Origin: Agapetus fuscipes
Taxonomy: Eukaryota; Arthropoda; Insecta; Trichoptera; Glossosomatidae
Direction of reading: 5' to 3'
Assembly: GCA_951799405.1 (NCBI GenBank)
Contig: OX637332.1
Location: 31,534,832 to 31,598,831, forward strand
Length of the DNA stretch: 64,000 nucleotides
The notes beneath the pieces were generated by a model that was not told the DNA's origin, made no database searches, and saw nothing but the letters and a program-made list of their open reading frames with translations. A program made the position numbers and the translations under genes. Positions 12,253-23,219 of the stretch are shown here, piece by piece. Each line of letters starts with the position of its first letter. Within the stretch, counting starts at the first letter, position 1.

Positions 12253-13108
12253 CAAATAAAGGTAAAAAAATCAATGTTTTATATTTTTGTAAAACTTAAT
12301 AAAAGTACATTTTTTCATATTACAACAAACTTTTTTTGCACTTTTTTTCTTTTGCTGTAAAAATTAAAGGCTTCTTTTTCCGGAAGTTTGTTCATTTTAA
12401 GGAGATTGTTGTTATTCAACGTGACTTCTTTCCTAAGACGAAATATTTTTCCCCTCATTTATCAGCACGTGACCAAAATATGCAAATTCTAAGGAAATTA
12501 TCGTACTTATTTAAATTTGTGAAATAATATTTTTTATGAATTTTCGCCGAGGTAAAAAAAAGGGTTATTGGATTTTTTGTGTTGCATAATGAATAAAATT
12601 AAACTCGAGGTCCGTGGTGACAGTTTGATAAGGCCTGCCCGCGACCCAGAACTTGAGGTCCCAAACTAAGGGACAGTAATTCGTTTAAGCACCGCTTTAA
12701 TAAATGCGAATTATTATTCGACCTGCCTGAAAAATGCTTTACCTATTTCATGAATCGGGGCGCGGGAAGGCTGGAGGGAGCGATAAGAATTGTATTAGCA
12801 TATTAATGAAAAAAATGAATAGAAAAAACATTATTAAAACGGGCGGATTGTGAGGAAAAAAAAACGCCGTCGTAATAATAAAAATAATAACGCTCTGCGA
12901 AAGAAATGAAATAAAGTTTGACTGTTAATGCGAAAAATAACGTAAAGCCATTTGTTTTACTCATGCCGGAACAGAGCCTTAACAAGAGCTATACTTCAGT
13001 AGGTAGTACGCGCAGTAGGTGAACCTTATTAAGGAGAGTGCACAGCTCGCGGTGGCCTTCAATAACTATTCGAAAATTCAAAATAAAATAAATTTTAAGA
13101 GCCATCAT
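12253..13108. other. no gene; GC-richer patch at 12600-12790
   Basis: AT-rich flanks surround a GC-richer block with gcctgcccgcgacccag and cgggaaggctggaggg. The small ORFs in the flanks show no motif. Confidence 0.35.
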
Positions 13109-13505
13109 TCCTTGACTTAAAGGTTGGTATGAGGCTGACCGACCATGCTGTAGAAAATGGTTCACTTTGCCAATGTCACCCCTGTGTCAGGGAAGGCCGG
13201 CCAAAGTTTTTTTTATTTTTTTATTATTTATTTAGGAAACAAACAGTCATTATACAAATAAGATGTTGATAAAACTTAAGCAAATTTAGACCGTGAGATC
13301 CATTGGAATATTACAATTATTAGAACTAGAAGATAAAGACAACCAAAATTTTAGTTGTAGGGTTTATGTTCATTTGAGGCTTGGATTTTATTAGTAAGTA
13401 CACATTCAGCATTTGTAAGCGCCAACTACACGTGTTTGTTTGTGGGCATGCATTTGATATGAGATTTAAATGTTAATGTATCTTTGCAACTTAGATTATA
13501 GATCA
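13109..13505 (+). repeat. Repeat-A split by a LINE-end insertion
   Basis: The first part, 13109-13208 (ttccttgacttaaaggttgg to ggccaaagtt), and the second part, 13353-13505 (agttgtagggtttatg to cttagattatag), form one full-length copy. Confidence 0.85.
13209..13352 (-). mobile_element. 5'-truncated poly(A) retroposon inside Repeat-A
   Basis: It is flanked by a duplicated agtt (13205-13208 and 13353-13356), where uninterrupted copies have a single one. The left edge is T-rich, so on the minus strand it ends in an AATAAATAATAAAAA-type tail. It looks like the last ~140 bp of a LINE inserted by target-primed reverse transcription. Confidence 0.6.
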
Positions 13506-14259
13506 GAAGACGCAAACGGATTGTTTGCTAAACCGGTTGTGGAATTTTAATATCCTCGTCGTAATCGAAAACAAACTTATTTTTATTTTTATCTTTTAAG
13601 ATGAACGATTACAACATGAACACTAAGGTGGATCGCTGTATGTATGGAAAAAATTAAAAATCATTTTTTCGTAATTGCGTTATGCAGAACAGTTGCTCTA
13701 TGGGGTGAGTATCTGATATAAAAAAAAATCCTATCAAAATATTAATTTATTATACTGCCCCAAGTCATCAGAAAAATTACAAAAATACATAAAACTACTC
13801 ATTTTTACCCCTGTGTTTAAGAATCAAGTATTAGATAAAATCAAACGAAATATAATTTTGTTTCTTTAAAATGAATGAAATAGTTATCATTACGTGTTTG
13901 GTATCTTGTAATTTGAGAGGGATGGGTGGAGGCACCCCCTAACTTTGTTACTCCGCGCAGACGCGCGTCACCAATTCGGTGCTCTCAGAGATGTAACTAT
14001 AGTTGTACGCTACTCATATTTTTTGCACATACAAATTTACGAGAGATCTTAAGTGTATTTTTAATATATCAGCGTGTTAATGCAACAGATTGGCTTCATT
14101 TAATTATGCAAAACATCTTAAAGTACCGATAACTGAAAAATATTCTGATTGATCAAAGAACCAAAAGATAAATGATCATAAGGAGTGTTGATTTGAAAAC
14201 TGCTGCGTGAAATTAAAAAAAAGCTGAACCGGAAACAGAAATATTAACCATACAAAGAA
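13506..14259. other. no feature recognised
   Basis: AT-rich sequence leading into the transposase pseudogene. The upstream part of the latter's element may extend into it, but no terminal repeat is visible. Confidence 0.35.
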
Positions 14260-15790
14260 AAAGCTACAAGTTCATTGCCAAATCTGTCTGACCTATCAAC
14301 TGATGTCTCTCAACAACCAGTCTCAACAGTAATAGTAAAACTAGCACTTCAGAGACCGCTACCTCAAATTTCGTATTCATATTAATTTAAAAATATTGAC
14401 CTTGGCATACTGGAAAAACCTGTGGATAAATTTGGCATTTCCAATAAGGCTGAAGCTGCTCTTGTTTTGGCAACAAAGCGTTGGTATTACTTCAGACAAA
14501 TATTCATCCAAAGTTTTCGATCAAAATAAAATTAGAAGAGCCCGTAAAAAGCAAATAACTAAGTTCAGCGGTGTGACCATTGATTCTGATTACTAAGATT
14601 TGGGTTTATACTTTGATGGACGTAAAAATAAAACCTTTAATGTAGTGGATCATAAGAGAAATATAATTATAGAAGAGCGTATTAGTTTACTTAAGGACGC
14701 AAGGTCACAGTACATTGGTCATATTTCTTTAAGCACTGGAAAAGCAGCAATAATAAAAAGAAAAATTATGGATATTTTAATCAGTAAAGATATCAATGTC
14801 ATCCTTTTTGCTGTAATCGGACGTGATATAACTATTGTTAATACAGATGGAATTGGTAAATTCATTCCAAAAAACTTAAAATATCTAGTAAAACTGCTGC
14901 AGTGGTGTATTTGTCAACTCCATGCCAACGAACTGCCGCGACAATTATTTGAATATATTGATGGTTGTACAATTGGACTAAGAAGTTACTCTGGACCCAT
15001 AGAAAAGGTATTAAAAAGTTGTGAAGAGCTTCCAATAGTCTCGATTCTAACTATCCAATGTGATCTACCTATTGAACGGAGAATAACTATAAAGTCTGGA
15101 TATTGTTCTCAAAGCTTATTAAAAAGAAACCCTGGAAAACTAGTGCATTCAAGATGGCTCACAGAACACTACGGCTTTATGTTTTTTTTTTTAACCATCT
15201 GACAAGCTGTTAATATTATCAATTATATAATGAAAGTAGATGCTCTTATGTGGTTATGCACTTACACAAGACAATCTAAATGTCGCGATATTTGACAGAT
15301 AATTTAAAGCAGATACTACATCCTGTTATACAGAGAAATAGATATTTCAATCATATAAAAAACATCTTACTTGCTTTGCCTTTTTATGAGTTCTAGCCTT
15401 GTGAAGAGTATTGAAACGCGACAGGAAATAATTTTGAGAATTCGAACTACGATCGGCCAAAACTTGATTTTGATGCAAACAATTATAAAAATCCTTATAA
15501 ACTGGCACGAAAATAATGTGACCAAGTAACAGGGGTGTTACAAAATTTATGAACGGTGAATTAACATCACGTTGTTAAGAAAATCCACCGCTTGTTGACG
15601 AACTAATCTCAAGCCATTTCCATTTTCCTTTCTACACGTTAGCCACTGAAAGATTAGTAAAAATTGTAACAAAAACTTCAGCTACTGTTTGCGGTCTTAT
15701 CAGAAGAGATGAATTCATTAAAAGAAACCTGGAATCGCGACAAATAATGCCTTTTTTCAATTTAAAGAAAGATTACCAATTCTCTTAAAA
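14260..15790 (+). pseudogene. decayed transposase-like gene (multi-copy arthropod family)
   Basis: One reading frame runs from about 14396 to 15201, broken by a TAA at 14594-14596. Conserved-looking blocks in order are DQNKIRRARKK, GLYFDGRKNKTF, YIGHISLSTGKAA, NTDGIGKF, LLQWCICQLHANELP, YSGPIEKVLKSCEELP, KRNPGKLVHSRWLT. After the TGA near 15199 the similarity continues in shifting frames (LHPVIQRNRYF; later TERLVKIVTKTSATVCG and ESRQIMPFF up to about 15780). From memory of arthropod proteins, blocks such as LQW..HANELP and NPG..SHARWL belong to a multi-copy family that looks like a cut-and-paste transposase, but I cannot name its superfamily. Stops and frameshifts mark it as a pseudogene. No terminal inverted repeats were found. 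Confidence 0.7.
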
Positions 15791-16588
15791 TCACTATTTT
15801 CTAGACTTCTGTTGATTGCCATTTTTTCATTTTTTTTTGCCATAAAAGGGTCTTTTTTTTATCATTTATAGAAAATCATGCTTTGTGCTTAAATTTGAAC
15901 TTCATTTTACTACAATTATTTTTTTCTTAATAAACAAAAAAAAATGTTAAGTATATAGCAGTTTTTATGATTTTTATTAACTTTTCGAGGCTTTGGGGCA
16001 GTATAAGATCAAATATTTCGACCTTATGGTTGTACAATTTATTGTTTGTATGGATATAGAGCAGCTTTTGGCCAAACGCAAAATCGAAATTCCCAAAAAA
16101 ACGATTTCGATCCACCTTAATGAACACGTCTACGATCGATACAAGTATTTCTTATTTTTTTGTTCGTTATTGTGTGAATATTCCTTGACTTAGCACCAGC
16201 TATTTTTTGTTTACTTTCAAATAAAGGGTTGTGAAGCTAATGCCTCATAAACTTATTAATTCTCGATTCTTTTAATTAAGTTAGAAATGCAAGTGGTTGA
16301 TACTTGTATAAACCTCTGTGGATCAACAATTTATCGAAATTGTGGGTTTCTTGGTAGGTCATGTACTCATGTGAAACGTTGTTCGGTAAAGAAACTAGAG
16401 ATGGAAGACGATTCAAGGTCCAAAAATAACCCTGCAGAGTCATACGCTCTTAAATGAGAAAACCGTTATTAACTTATTGAATGATTGCACAATTGGCTTA
16501 TTTATATTTTTTCAAAGACCATAAATGTCTAATGGGTAATTGATGAAGTATACTTGGAATGGTGACATTTAGTTTTTTTTAAATGATT
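15791..16588. other. no gene recognised
   Basis: AT-rich, with T-runs. Short overlapping frames on both strands near 15927-16193 lack motifs. This may be the 3' part of the decayed transposon. Confidence 0.35.
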
Positions 16589-16832
16589 CCTTGACTTATA
16601 GGTTGGTATGAGGCTGACCACCCATACTGTAAAAAATGGTTCACTTTGCCAATATCATACCTGTGTCAGGAAAGGTTGGCAAAAGTTGTAGGGCTTATGT
16701 TCATTTGAGGTTTGGATTTTATTTATAAGTACACATTCAGCATTTGTAAGCGCGAACTACACGTGTTTGTTTGTGGGCATACATTTGAGAACTTTAAATG
16801 AATATATCCTTGCAACTTAGATTATAAATTTA
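16589..16832 (+). repeat. Repeat-A, full length
   Basis: It starts ttccttgacttataggttgg, has the core ctgtgtcaggaaaggttgg, and ends ttgcaacttagattataa. Confidence 0.88.
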
Positions 16833-16839
16833 TTATAGA

Positions 16840-17078
16840 TCCATGGACTGTGCCGCGAAAGGGACTTGAACCTAAAATTAAGATAAGTTTAGATTTTCAC
16901 TCCCATTTAACTGTGCCCTATTCAGAACCAATATCAATCACCATTTCCTTTGAGTGTCTTAAAACAAAGTCAACGCTACGCAACACACACCACAACACTA
17001 CGCAGCTAACAGTCCTGCAACAAACGACCAAGCCATCAACTGCCACATCACCAATACCTCTGCGGTACTCCAACAAGT
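16840..17078 (+). repeat. SINE-like repeat with unusual head, left part
   Basis: The head (ggactgtgccgcgaaaggg, acttgaacc) differs from SINE-1. The 3' part (acgaccaagc; cctctgcggtactccaacaa) matches the SINE-1 poly(A)-tail module. The copy is interrupted at 17078 by a DNA transposon and resumes at 18348. Confidence 0.55.
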
Positions 17079-18347
17079 CAGGAGGTGAGATTCAAAAGTG
17101 GTCAAGTCCAAATTTATCTTTTTTGGGATTTCATTGTAGTTTTATTCAGTATTTTCGGTAGATTTAGTATATGTATTTTAAAAATAGTCTAATCCGTGAA
17201 TTTGTTGTTTATAACCAGTAATAAAACTACTTCATTTTCAAAAGTGGTCATTTTTTAAACAGTTGAGTTTCAAATATAGTCAGGTCCGTTCCGACCAATA
17301 GTGTGACTCGATTTACAACCGCCATCTTGCTTATTACCATACACTCGGTGACAGTTGTCTCGGAAGACACGTGTTGAGAGTGCTCTTAAAAACTTAGGAT
17401 TTACACTACTTTTTTCACATATATAAGAAGAAATTATGGAGAATATTATAGAAGAGGTACTGATTCATCAAGCAAGAAAAAGAAAGCAACAGCCGGAATC
17501 CTCGAAAAGAGAGATATCGAAGAAAAAAAAGTCCCTACTTTTCTTAGTAATTTCAATATAGGGTTGTCACTTAAAAGTAAATATGTACATATAGGTATAA
17601 AAAATTATGATGTACCTACATATTCACTTTTATATTGATTAGTTGTTTATATGCAATATGCATTATTCAATGCTGCTCACTAAGATTACAGGACATAAAC
17701 AACTTCAATTCAAAAAATTTCGAAATTCCGGAAAAAAAAGCCCAAGACAGTTTTATTTTAAAAATTTACAAAAGCTATAACACCGCAAAGGAAAAGAATT
17801 CGAACCGGTACTGGAAAGGCAAAAAATATGTCTATTAAATACTTTATAAAGAAGGTAAATGGAGTTGTTGTATAAGTATGTAGAACAACATTTTTAAAAA
17901 CATTAACATTATAATATTGTGTACTTTAACGCTGTACTGAATAAATATGAGTTTTCAATAATTAATTCTTTTTGATTTCATTTCATTTCATTTTCACGCA
18001 ACATATTGTGACAACCCTAAAAACTTGTTAACATAGTGAATGACAAAAATGGTCAAGTCCCATCAAGTAGTTTTCAATAGTAGTCAAGTCCCACCGAATA
18101 TTTTTCAAATATAGTCAAGTCCATTACTTTGATTCAAAACTAGTCAAGTCCATTTAAAAAATCATTTTTTTAAGAGTTTCTGCTGGAAAAGTTAAAGGAT
18201 TTTCATAAAATAAGCATAATAATAAAAATGGGTTTTCATAAATGCCATTTAATTAAGTATTTTGCCTATGGAACACACCAAAACTAAATACTTCATTTCC
18301 CAAAATTCTGAATTTTGGACATGACCATTTTTGAATCTCACCTCCTG
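17079..18347. mobile_element. TIR DNA transposon with subterminal repeats, AAGT target duplication
   Basis: The terminal inverted repeats start CAGGAGGTGAGATTCAAAA on both ends (about 33 bp, two mismatches: 17079-17111 and 18315-18347). aagt is duplicated at 17075-17078 and 18348-18351; removing one copy restores the SINE tail reading caacaagtgtcatagacc. The motif tcaaa-x-tagtcaagtcc recurs near both ends (17091, 17236, 17268; 18041, 18072, 18102, 18131), like transposase binding sites. A short frame at 17436-17561 (MENIIEEVLIHQARKRKQQ, then a Lys-rich end) may be the remnant of a coding exon. At 1269 bp it is non-autonomous. The superfamily is not assigned; a 4-bp duplication with CAGG ends excludes piggyBac and Tc1/mariner. 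Confidence 0.8.
17561..18017. mobile_element. possible nested TA-flanked element
   Basis: GGGTTGTCAC at 17561-17570 is inverted as GTGACAACCC at 18008-18017, and each is flanked outside by TA (17559-17560 and 18018-18019). This fits a small Tc1/mariner-type MITE inside the larger transposon, but only about 10 bp of inverted repeat is visible. It contains an open frame (17635-17838) without a recognised domain. Confidence 0.4.
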
Positions 18348-18390
18348 AAGTGTCATAGACCCCTAGAGTCTCATAAGATTCTAAAAAAAA
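18348..18390 (+). repeat. SINE tail, right part after transposon insertion
   Basis: gtgtcatagacccctagagt continues the SINE copy broken at 17078 and ends in an A-run (18383-18390). Confidence 0.7.
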
Positions 18391-18712
18391 TTTTTTTTTT
18401 TTAAGAAATCCTGTGCGGGAGACTCTCTAGATTCTAAAGACTCTAGGGGTCTATGACACTTGTTGTAGTGCCGCAGAGGTGTACGCACTTGGTTGTCGCT
18501 ACAAAGCGCCAATACTCAAGCAAGACCCAGTTGCTGTAAGGCTGGATGGACCTTTGGTGACCGGTCATTGGTAAAGGTTTATGAATTTTTCAACCCAGCG
18601 AAGAGCACATTCGAAATATTAATGGTATATTTTTGTGCTCCGCCGGGATCCGAATCCACAACCTTCCATTTACGAGTCCGAAGTGTTGCCACTACGGACT
18701 ACGGACCGGTCC
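18391..18712 (-). repeat. SINE-1, poly(A)-tail variant
   Basis: The T-run (18391-18402) is followed by gaaatcctgtgcgggagac, the tail-B block, the shared body, and ggaccggtcc at the right end. It sits tail-to-tail with the SINE piece at 18348, forming a palindrome. Confidence 0.88.
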
Positions 18713-19344
18713 ATTAGCATTAAGTAATGATTTTGATAGCGGCCCATAATTACATACCCACCTATCAATGACAAGCCGCAGTGATTGGTGTACGATCTTC
18801 TTAATGATTTTTCAGGTTGTTCTGTCGTTCCGGAAAACGAGAGCACGTTCCCAAGAGCTGATGAGAGATACCGTAATTGAATCTCTACGCTGATATTATA
18901 AATGGCGCGTTAAAATTTCCGCCTGCCGTAATCGCGTCTCTATCGAAGACTCGCGACCCATTAAAACTCAAAGCGAATAAGTTTTGTATGTAAGTTCGCT
19001 ACAAGTTGTGCTCTCTATGATTACACCTGTATGAGGAAAGTTCCGTGTCGTACGTAAGAAAAATAATCTGCGTGGCTTAAAGCAAGCGAAGCCTACACAA
19101 TGTAAATTCACCTTCAGTTTGCTAAGTAGATATAATGCTTTTTGTTATCCATTATACATGTAACCATATAAAGCAATAGCTTGTGCTTACTGTTATAGAC
19201 TATAGGAAGCTATGTTAATGTATACTCGTATATATGTAAACTCCATGAAAGCAAACAATGAAAAAAGACGTGAAAATTGTTTTTGACCATCGATGTAACT
19301 TACAAGGTTGGTATGCGGCTGACTACCGACCGAGAAAGGTATGG
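18713..19344. other. no gene recognised
   Basis: An acceptor-like tttttcag precedes an open stretch at about 18816-18885, but no donor or recognisable protein follows. The rest is AT-rich. Confidence 0.3.
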
Positions 19345-19590
19345 ATCTAATCTAAGCTGCAAAGATATATATCATTTAAGATTTATATTAAATGCATACC
19401 CACAGACATGTATAATTTCGCGCTAACACATGCCGCATGTGGACCTGCAATATAAAAACCCAATCTCAAATGAACATAAGCCCTGCAACTCTTGCCGTCC
19501 TTCCCTGAAACAGGGGTGACATTGGCAAAGTGAACCATTTTTTTTTACAGTATGGGTGGTCAGCCGCATACCAACCTATAAGTCAAGGAA
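19345..19590 (-). repeat. Repeat-A, full length
   Basis: From aatctaagctgcaaagata to accaacctataagtcaagg; the core is gccgtccttccctgaaaca. Confidence 0.88.
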
Positions 19591-19596
19591 CAAACA

Positions 19597-19765
19597 ATGG
19601 ATTGACCAAATATTCGAAATTGCGAATGAATGGAATATCCAGAGTCATAATAAAAGAAGAGCCGCCTGCATGAAGAAGGTTATGACTCTGGAGGAAATGA
19701 AAGAAATATGTAGGCCAGAAAGAAATCGTGGTTGATCTGTAATGTTGGCGGCTAGGGTTTATTAA
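19597..19765 (+). pseudogene. RTE-like LINE 3' end fragment
   Basis: It encodes QWIDQIFEIANEW, IQSHNKRRACMKKVM and LEEMKEICR, the last part of the ORF also seen at 1651-2128, including the shared downstream gtaatgttggcggcta. It is broken shortly after and directly abuts Repeat-A. Confidence 0.75.
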
Positions 19766-19850
19766 ATTGGATTTTTTTTTCTGTTTTAGTTTTGATGTCA
19801 ATATATATTATTATTTATTGATTTAAAAAAAATGTAATGTGTCGTGTATG

Positions 19851-20090
19851 TTCCTTGATTTATAGGTTGGTATGCGGCTGACTACCCATGCTGTAGAAAA
19901 TAGTCACCCCTGTTTCAGGGAAGGTCAGCAAGAGTTGCAGTGTGTGTATTAATTTGAGATTTGGGTTTTTATGTCGTAAGTAGGTTCACATGCGGAATGT
20001 GCAAGCGCGAATACATGTCTGCTTGTGAGAATGCATTTGATGTGAGTCCCCAATGTTGCATATCTTTGCAACTTAGATTAGATTAGTAAA
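19851..20090 (+). repeat. Repeat-A, full length with small deletion
   Basis: It starts ttccttgatttataggttgg. The gttcactttgcc block is missing. It ends ttgcaacttagattagatta. Confidence 0.85.
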
Positions 20091-20288
20091 GCTTTGCGGT
20101 GGCCGGGCCGGTGGCCTGGAACAATTTGCCCATCGGTGTTCGCGCGAACCAGCCTACCACCACCTTCAGAAAGGAACTGAAGACACTACTTTTCTCGAGA
20201 AGCCATGGCGCCATTGAGATGGTCCTGGACCATTAAATGGCGCCACAGGAAAGAAATCATCCATCATCATCATCATCATCATCATTAG
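20091..20288 (+). pseudogene. L2/CR1-like LINE 3' end
   Basis: One frame reads SFAVAGPVAWNNLPIGVRAN, then TTTFRKELKTLLFSRSHGA, the conserved C-terminal end of L2/CR1-type LINE proteins (FAVAGP.WN.LP and F...LKT.LF). After the stop the copy ends in (ATC)n at about 20260-20286, the microsatellite tail expected for L2-like elements. It is heavily 5'-truncated. Confidence 0.75.
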
Positions 20289-20289
20289 A

Positions 20290-20410
20290 TGTAACTGTTA
20301 CTGTGATTTTGTCGCAATTCTTCTAGGAGTGGCCAGAGCCTTCGCAGATTTTGATTTGCCTGCACTTTTTCCTATCCTTCCATACCTCTATCAATTAATT
20401 CATATTCATT
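20290..20410 (-). repeat. RTE-like LINE 3' end
   Basis: It matches the 3' end of the element at 60826 (gtaactgttactgtg tail units, ctaggagtggccagagcct, ttcctatccttccatacct). Non-coding remnant. Confidence 0.55.
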
Positions 20411-22014
20411 ACGTTATTTATACATTTCCTTTATTTTACATTCGTTCTGTATACTGATAAAAATTAAATATAAGAATTCAGTACCAGAGCCGTTTGGCGT
20501 GTAAAATCGTTGACGCTCTAAGACATAGTTATAACCATTTTCCATAGACAGAGTTTCCAGAAAATTTTCCAGTCCACGAGAAAGGTAGGTATTTTTTTTC
20601 GTTATTTATTTCCTCATTTGACATTTTATGACGCTGATATCTTTGTCACTATTCTTCTTTGTATACTTATTACGTTCTGTGGCACGTGCGTTACTTACCA
20701 TGGGAAAAAACTGACAAACGCCATTTATATATATTTTATACTGATACATGTTATTGACTGACAATCTGACTTTGTGAGTCATTTTTTATGCAAATTATTT
20801 TGTAGTTTAATTTTGATAATGCCAAATTATTTTACCTGTAATGTATTGGACTCTTCGCAGCGTACGAACTTGGAATATCCACAAATTTTATGCGTAAATC
20901 TATTTTGAAAAAGTCCCAAGGGTTAACTGAAACAATACATTTTCAGTAGCCGCCACAGTTGGACAAAGTGTATTATATTTATTCGAGTTTTGCATAATGT
21001 ATTTGCATATGATGCAATGTATGAAGTTACGCAGCGTTATCATTGAATGGAAAACCGAAATCCCTTGTGTGTTATAAAATAATTCATATTTTGTAGTCAT
21101 TGATCCTTTTCCTTTTCTTCATGTGATTTAATACACATGTGTTCTTCAAAAACTTAAGAATAAAAGACAGTAAACAGAATTCAAATTTATTAAAAGCTTA
21201 AATTTATATGTTGTTTTCATTCACAATTTTATAATTTTTTTAGCCTTTTCACCAGCAACCTGGCTGTGTGACTAAAATCAAAATTTAATGAAACACTGTT
21301 TGTTTTCACAAATATCGATTTTATTTTAATAAATAATAACGATACTTGTGAAAAGAAACAGTATTTCATTAGAATTTTGTTTCCAATATATAAAAATCAA
21401 TCAATATGAATTTTCACAGGGTGTTTTCACATACACAAACCATACAAAATATGAATTTAAAATAATTAATATTTTATGTTTATTTTTCCTTTTTTTCGTG
21501 ATATGACTGAAGTGTATTTATTTAAACTGAAACTAAAAAAGAAACAAAGGAAAATGTGTTTTCATTTTTCTGAAAATATTCCAATTATCCAACCTTTTCT
21601 TATGAAATAATTTTTCAAGGCGTTGAGGTAAATTTTAAGAAACACCAAGGTAGCCCTTTCCAGTTGCCTCCAAGTTTATTTTCACAGGCCAAGAGCAACA
21701 GCTATGGGGATAATACTCTGAAATTTCAACACAGCGCGAAACACTTCGCGCGAATTTATTTTCTTTGAAGTCGTATAATGAAATTGTTGTAACTCGGCCG
21801 TCATCGTTTTTGCATCTTGTAAAATGTTTTCAAAAGCGAATCATTTGAAACTCTCCAAGAATGTCTTCTTCCCGTGTCATTGTTTGGTCTCTGTCTTATA
21901 TTTTGATTTAACTCAACCAACGTTCATGACAAAAATCCTTTACAGAATATAATATAAACAACATTAAACAACATGACATTAAATACTTTTAATTATTTAA
22001 AAAATTTAAATGGA
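20411..22014. other. no feature recognised
   Basis: AT-rich unique-looking sequence. Short frames on both strands carry no motifs. Confidence 0.4.
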
Positions 22015-22090
22015 AACAAAGTTTTAATTCACTTATTTATTTCTTTTTTGCTCGAATATTTTCGCCTAATGAGGCATCTTCGGGAGCAGA
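22015..22090 (-). repeat. Penelope-like terminal fragment
   Basis: It contains aagttttaattcactt, gctcgaatattttcgccta and gaggcatcttcgggagc. On the minus strand GCCT/AGGC forms a stem before GAAA; the upstream core reads CCGAAGA here. Confidence 0.45.
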
Positions 22091-22184
22091 ATAAAAAATA
22101 AAAAAAATAATTAAATACTTTTGTAAATTGAAATTAAAAAATTGCTTCATATTGACAGTTTCTAATTAATTGATCTTATTTGAT

Positions 22185-22480
22185 GTCCCTACAGCTCATA
22201 TCTCCCCTTGGCCTCCATCAGCCTTCGCCTCCAACTCCTCCTGTCTACCGCTGCGGCATTCCAGTCTGTCACCTGCAGTAGTGGGTTTACGTCCTTCCTC
22301 ACTTCTTCCTCCCATCTCAGTCTAGGTCTGCCAGCTCTTTTTTTCCCATCCGGATGTCTCCCAAGGATCCTTTTTGGTACCCGTTAAAATAGAGTTTTTT
22401 TTTGCAAATATCCGGCCCATCTTAGCCTGTTTAATCTAGGATGTACAGAGGATCTGGCAGCTTCATAGATGCTATATAGC
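22185..22480 (-). pseudogene. RTE-type LINE C-terminal fragment
   Basis: The minus strand reads LNRLRWAGYL, RVPKRILGRHPDG, KKRAGRPRLRWEEEV, then DWNAAAVDRRSWRRRLMEA and a stop. This is the characteristic end of RTE-type ORFs (WAGH..., GRPR.RW, DR..WR). The frame is interrupted near 22390-22400 by a T-run. It belongs to a different subfamily from the 1651 group. Confidence 0.75.
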
Positions 22481-22794
22481 TCAATTTATAGAACAAATAT
22501 ATTACAGTTTCATCTATACCATCGCCACATAATCTTCATGTCGGAGAAGCATATTTTAAGAATAGGCAAAACGTCTGGGAGCTATAGCTCCAATAGATTG
22601 ATTAATACTTTATAGATAGAGTATTTCAGTTTTTAAGTGAAAATAAAAAACTAGTTTGATCATTTGGGTCAAAGAAATTAATGGAGTCCACACATTTATT
22701 TCGACAAAAAAATGTGTCATCTTTTGACCGATTTGTACAAATCTGGTACGTATCTGAGACTCTTATTCAGAAAAAAAACATTCCTCTTTCTAAA
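22481..22794. other. no feature recognised
   Basis: AT-rich spacer between a LINE fragment and a Repeat-A fragment. Confidence 0.4.
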
Positions 22795-22915
22795 TCTCAA
22801 TCTAAGTTGCAAGGATATATATCATTTGAGACTCATATTAAATGCATTCCCACATACGGACACGAATAAGTTCGCGCTAACACATCTGCGTGTGGACCTA
22901 AAATTTTAAAAAAAC
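22795..22915 (-). repeat. Repeat-A, 5'-truncated copy
   Basis: aatctaagttgcaaggata to cgtgtggacc; only the element's 3' half is present. Confidence 0.8.
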
Positions 22916-23219
22916 CTACCGCTTAGATTTCCAGGTTATTTTTTCTTTTAAATTTTACTCGGTTGTGTACTTAAGAACTTACACGTGTCTTACCAGTCTT
23001 ATTAAAATATAATGAACAACACTTTAAGTTTGCAGCCATAAATGTTATTATTTTGTTCGCGAACATTAACAACATAACATTGTTGTGATTATAAATCCCT
23101 CCTCGAGGGACTTTATAATTACACTTACTTTGAGCAGGTAAGTAAATACTTAGTGAAATTATGTGAATACTTAAGTTTTCCAAATCTGCCAGGAGTTGAA
23201 AGACTTATGTATTGTGAAG
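22916..23219. other. no feature recognised
   Basis: AT-rich spacer immediately upstream of the long LINE. Confidence 0.4.

Noticed and set aside
18816..18960. Possible exon after tttttcag
   Set aside because: No donor, no matching downstream exon and no recognisable protein; an acceptor-like string alone is not enough.
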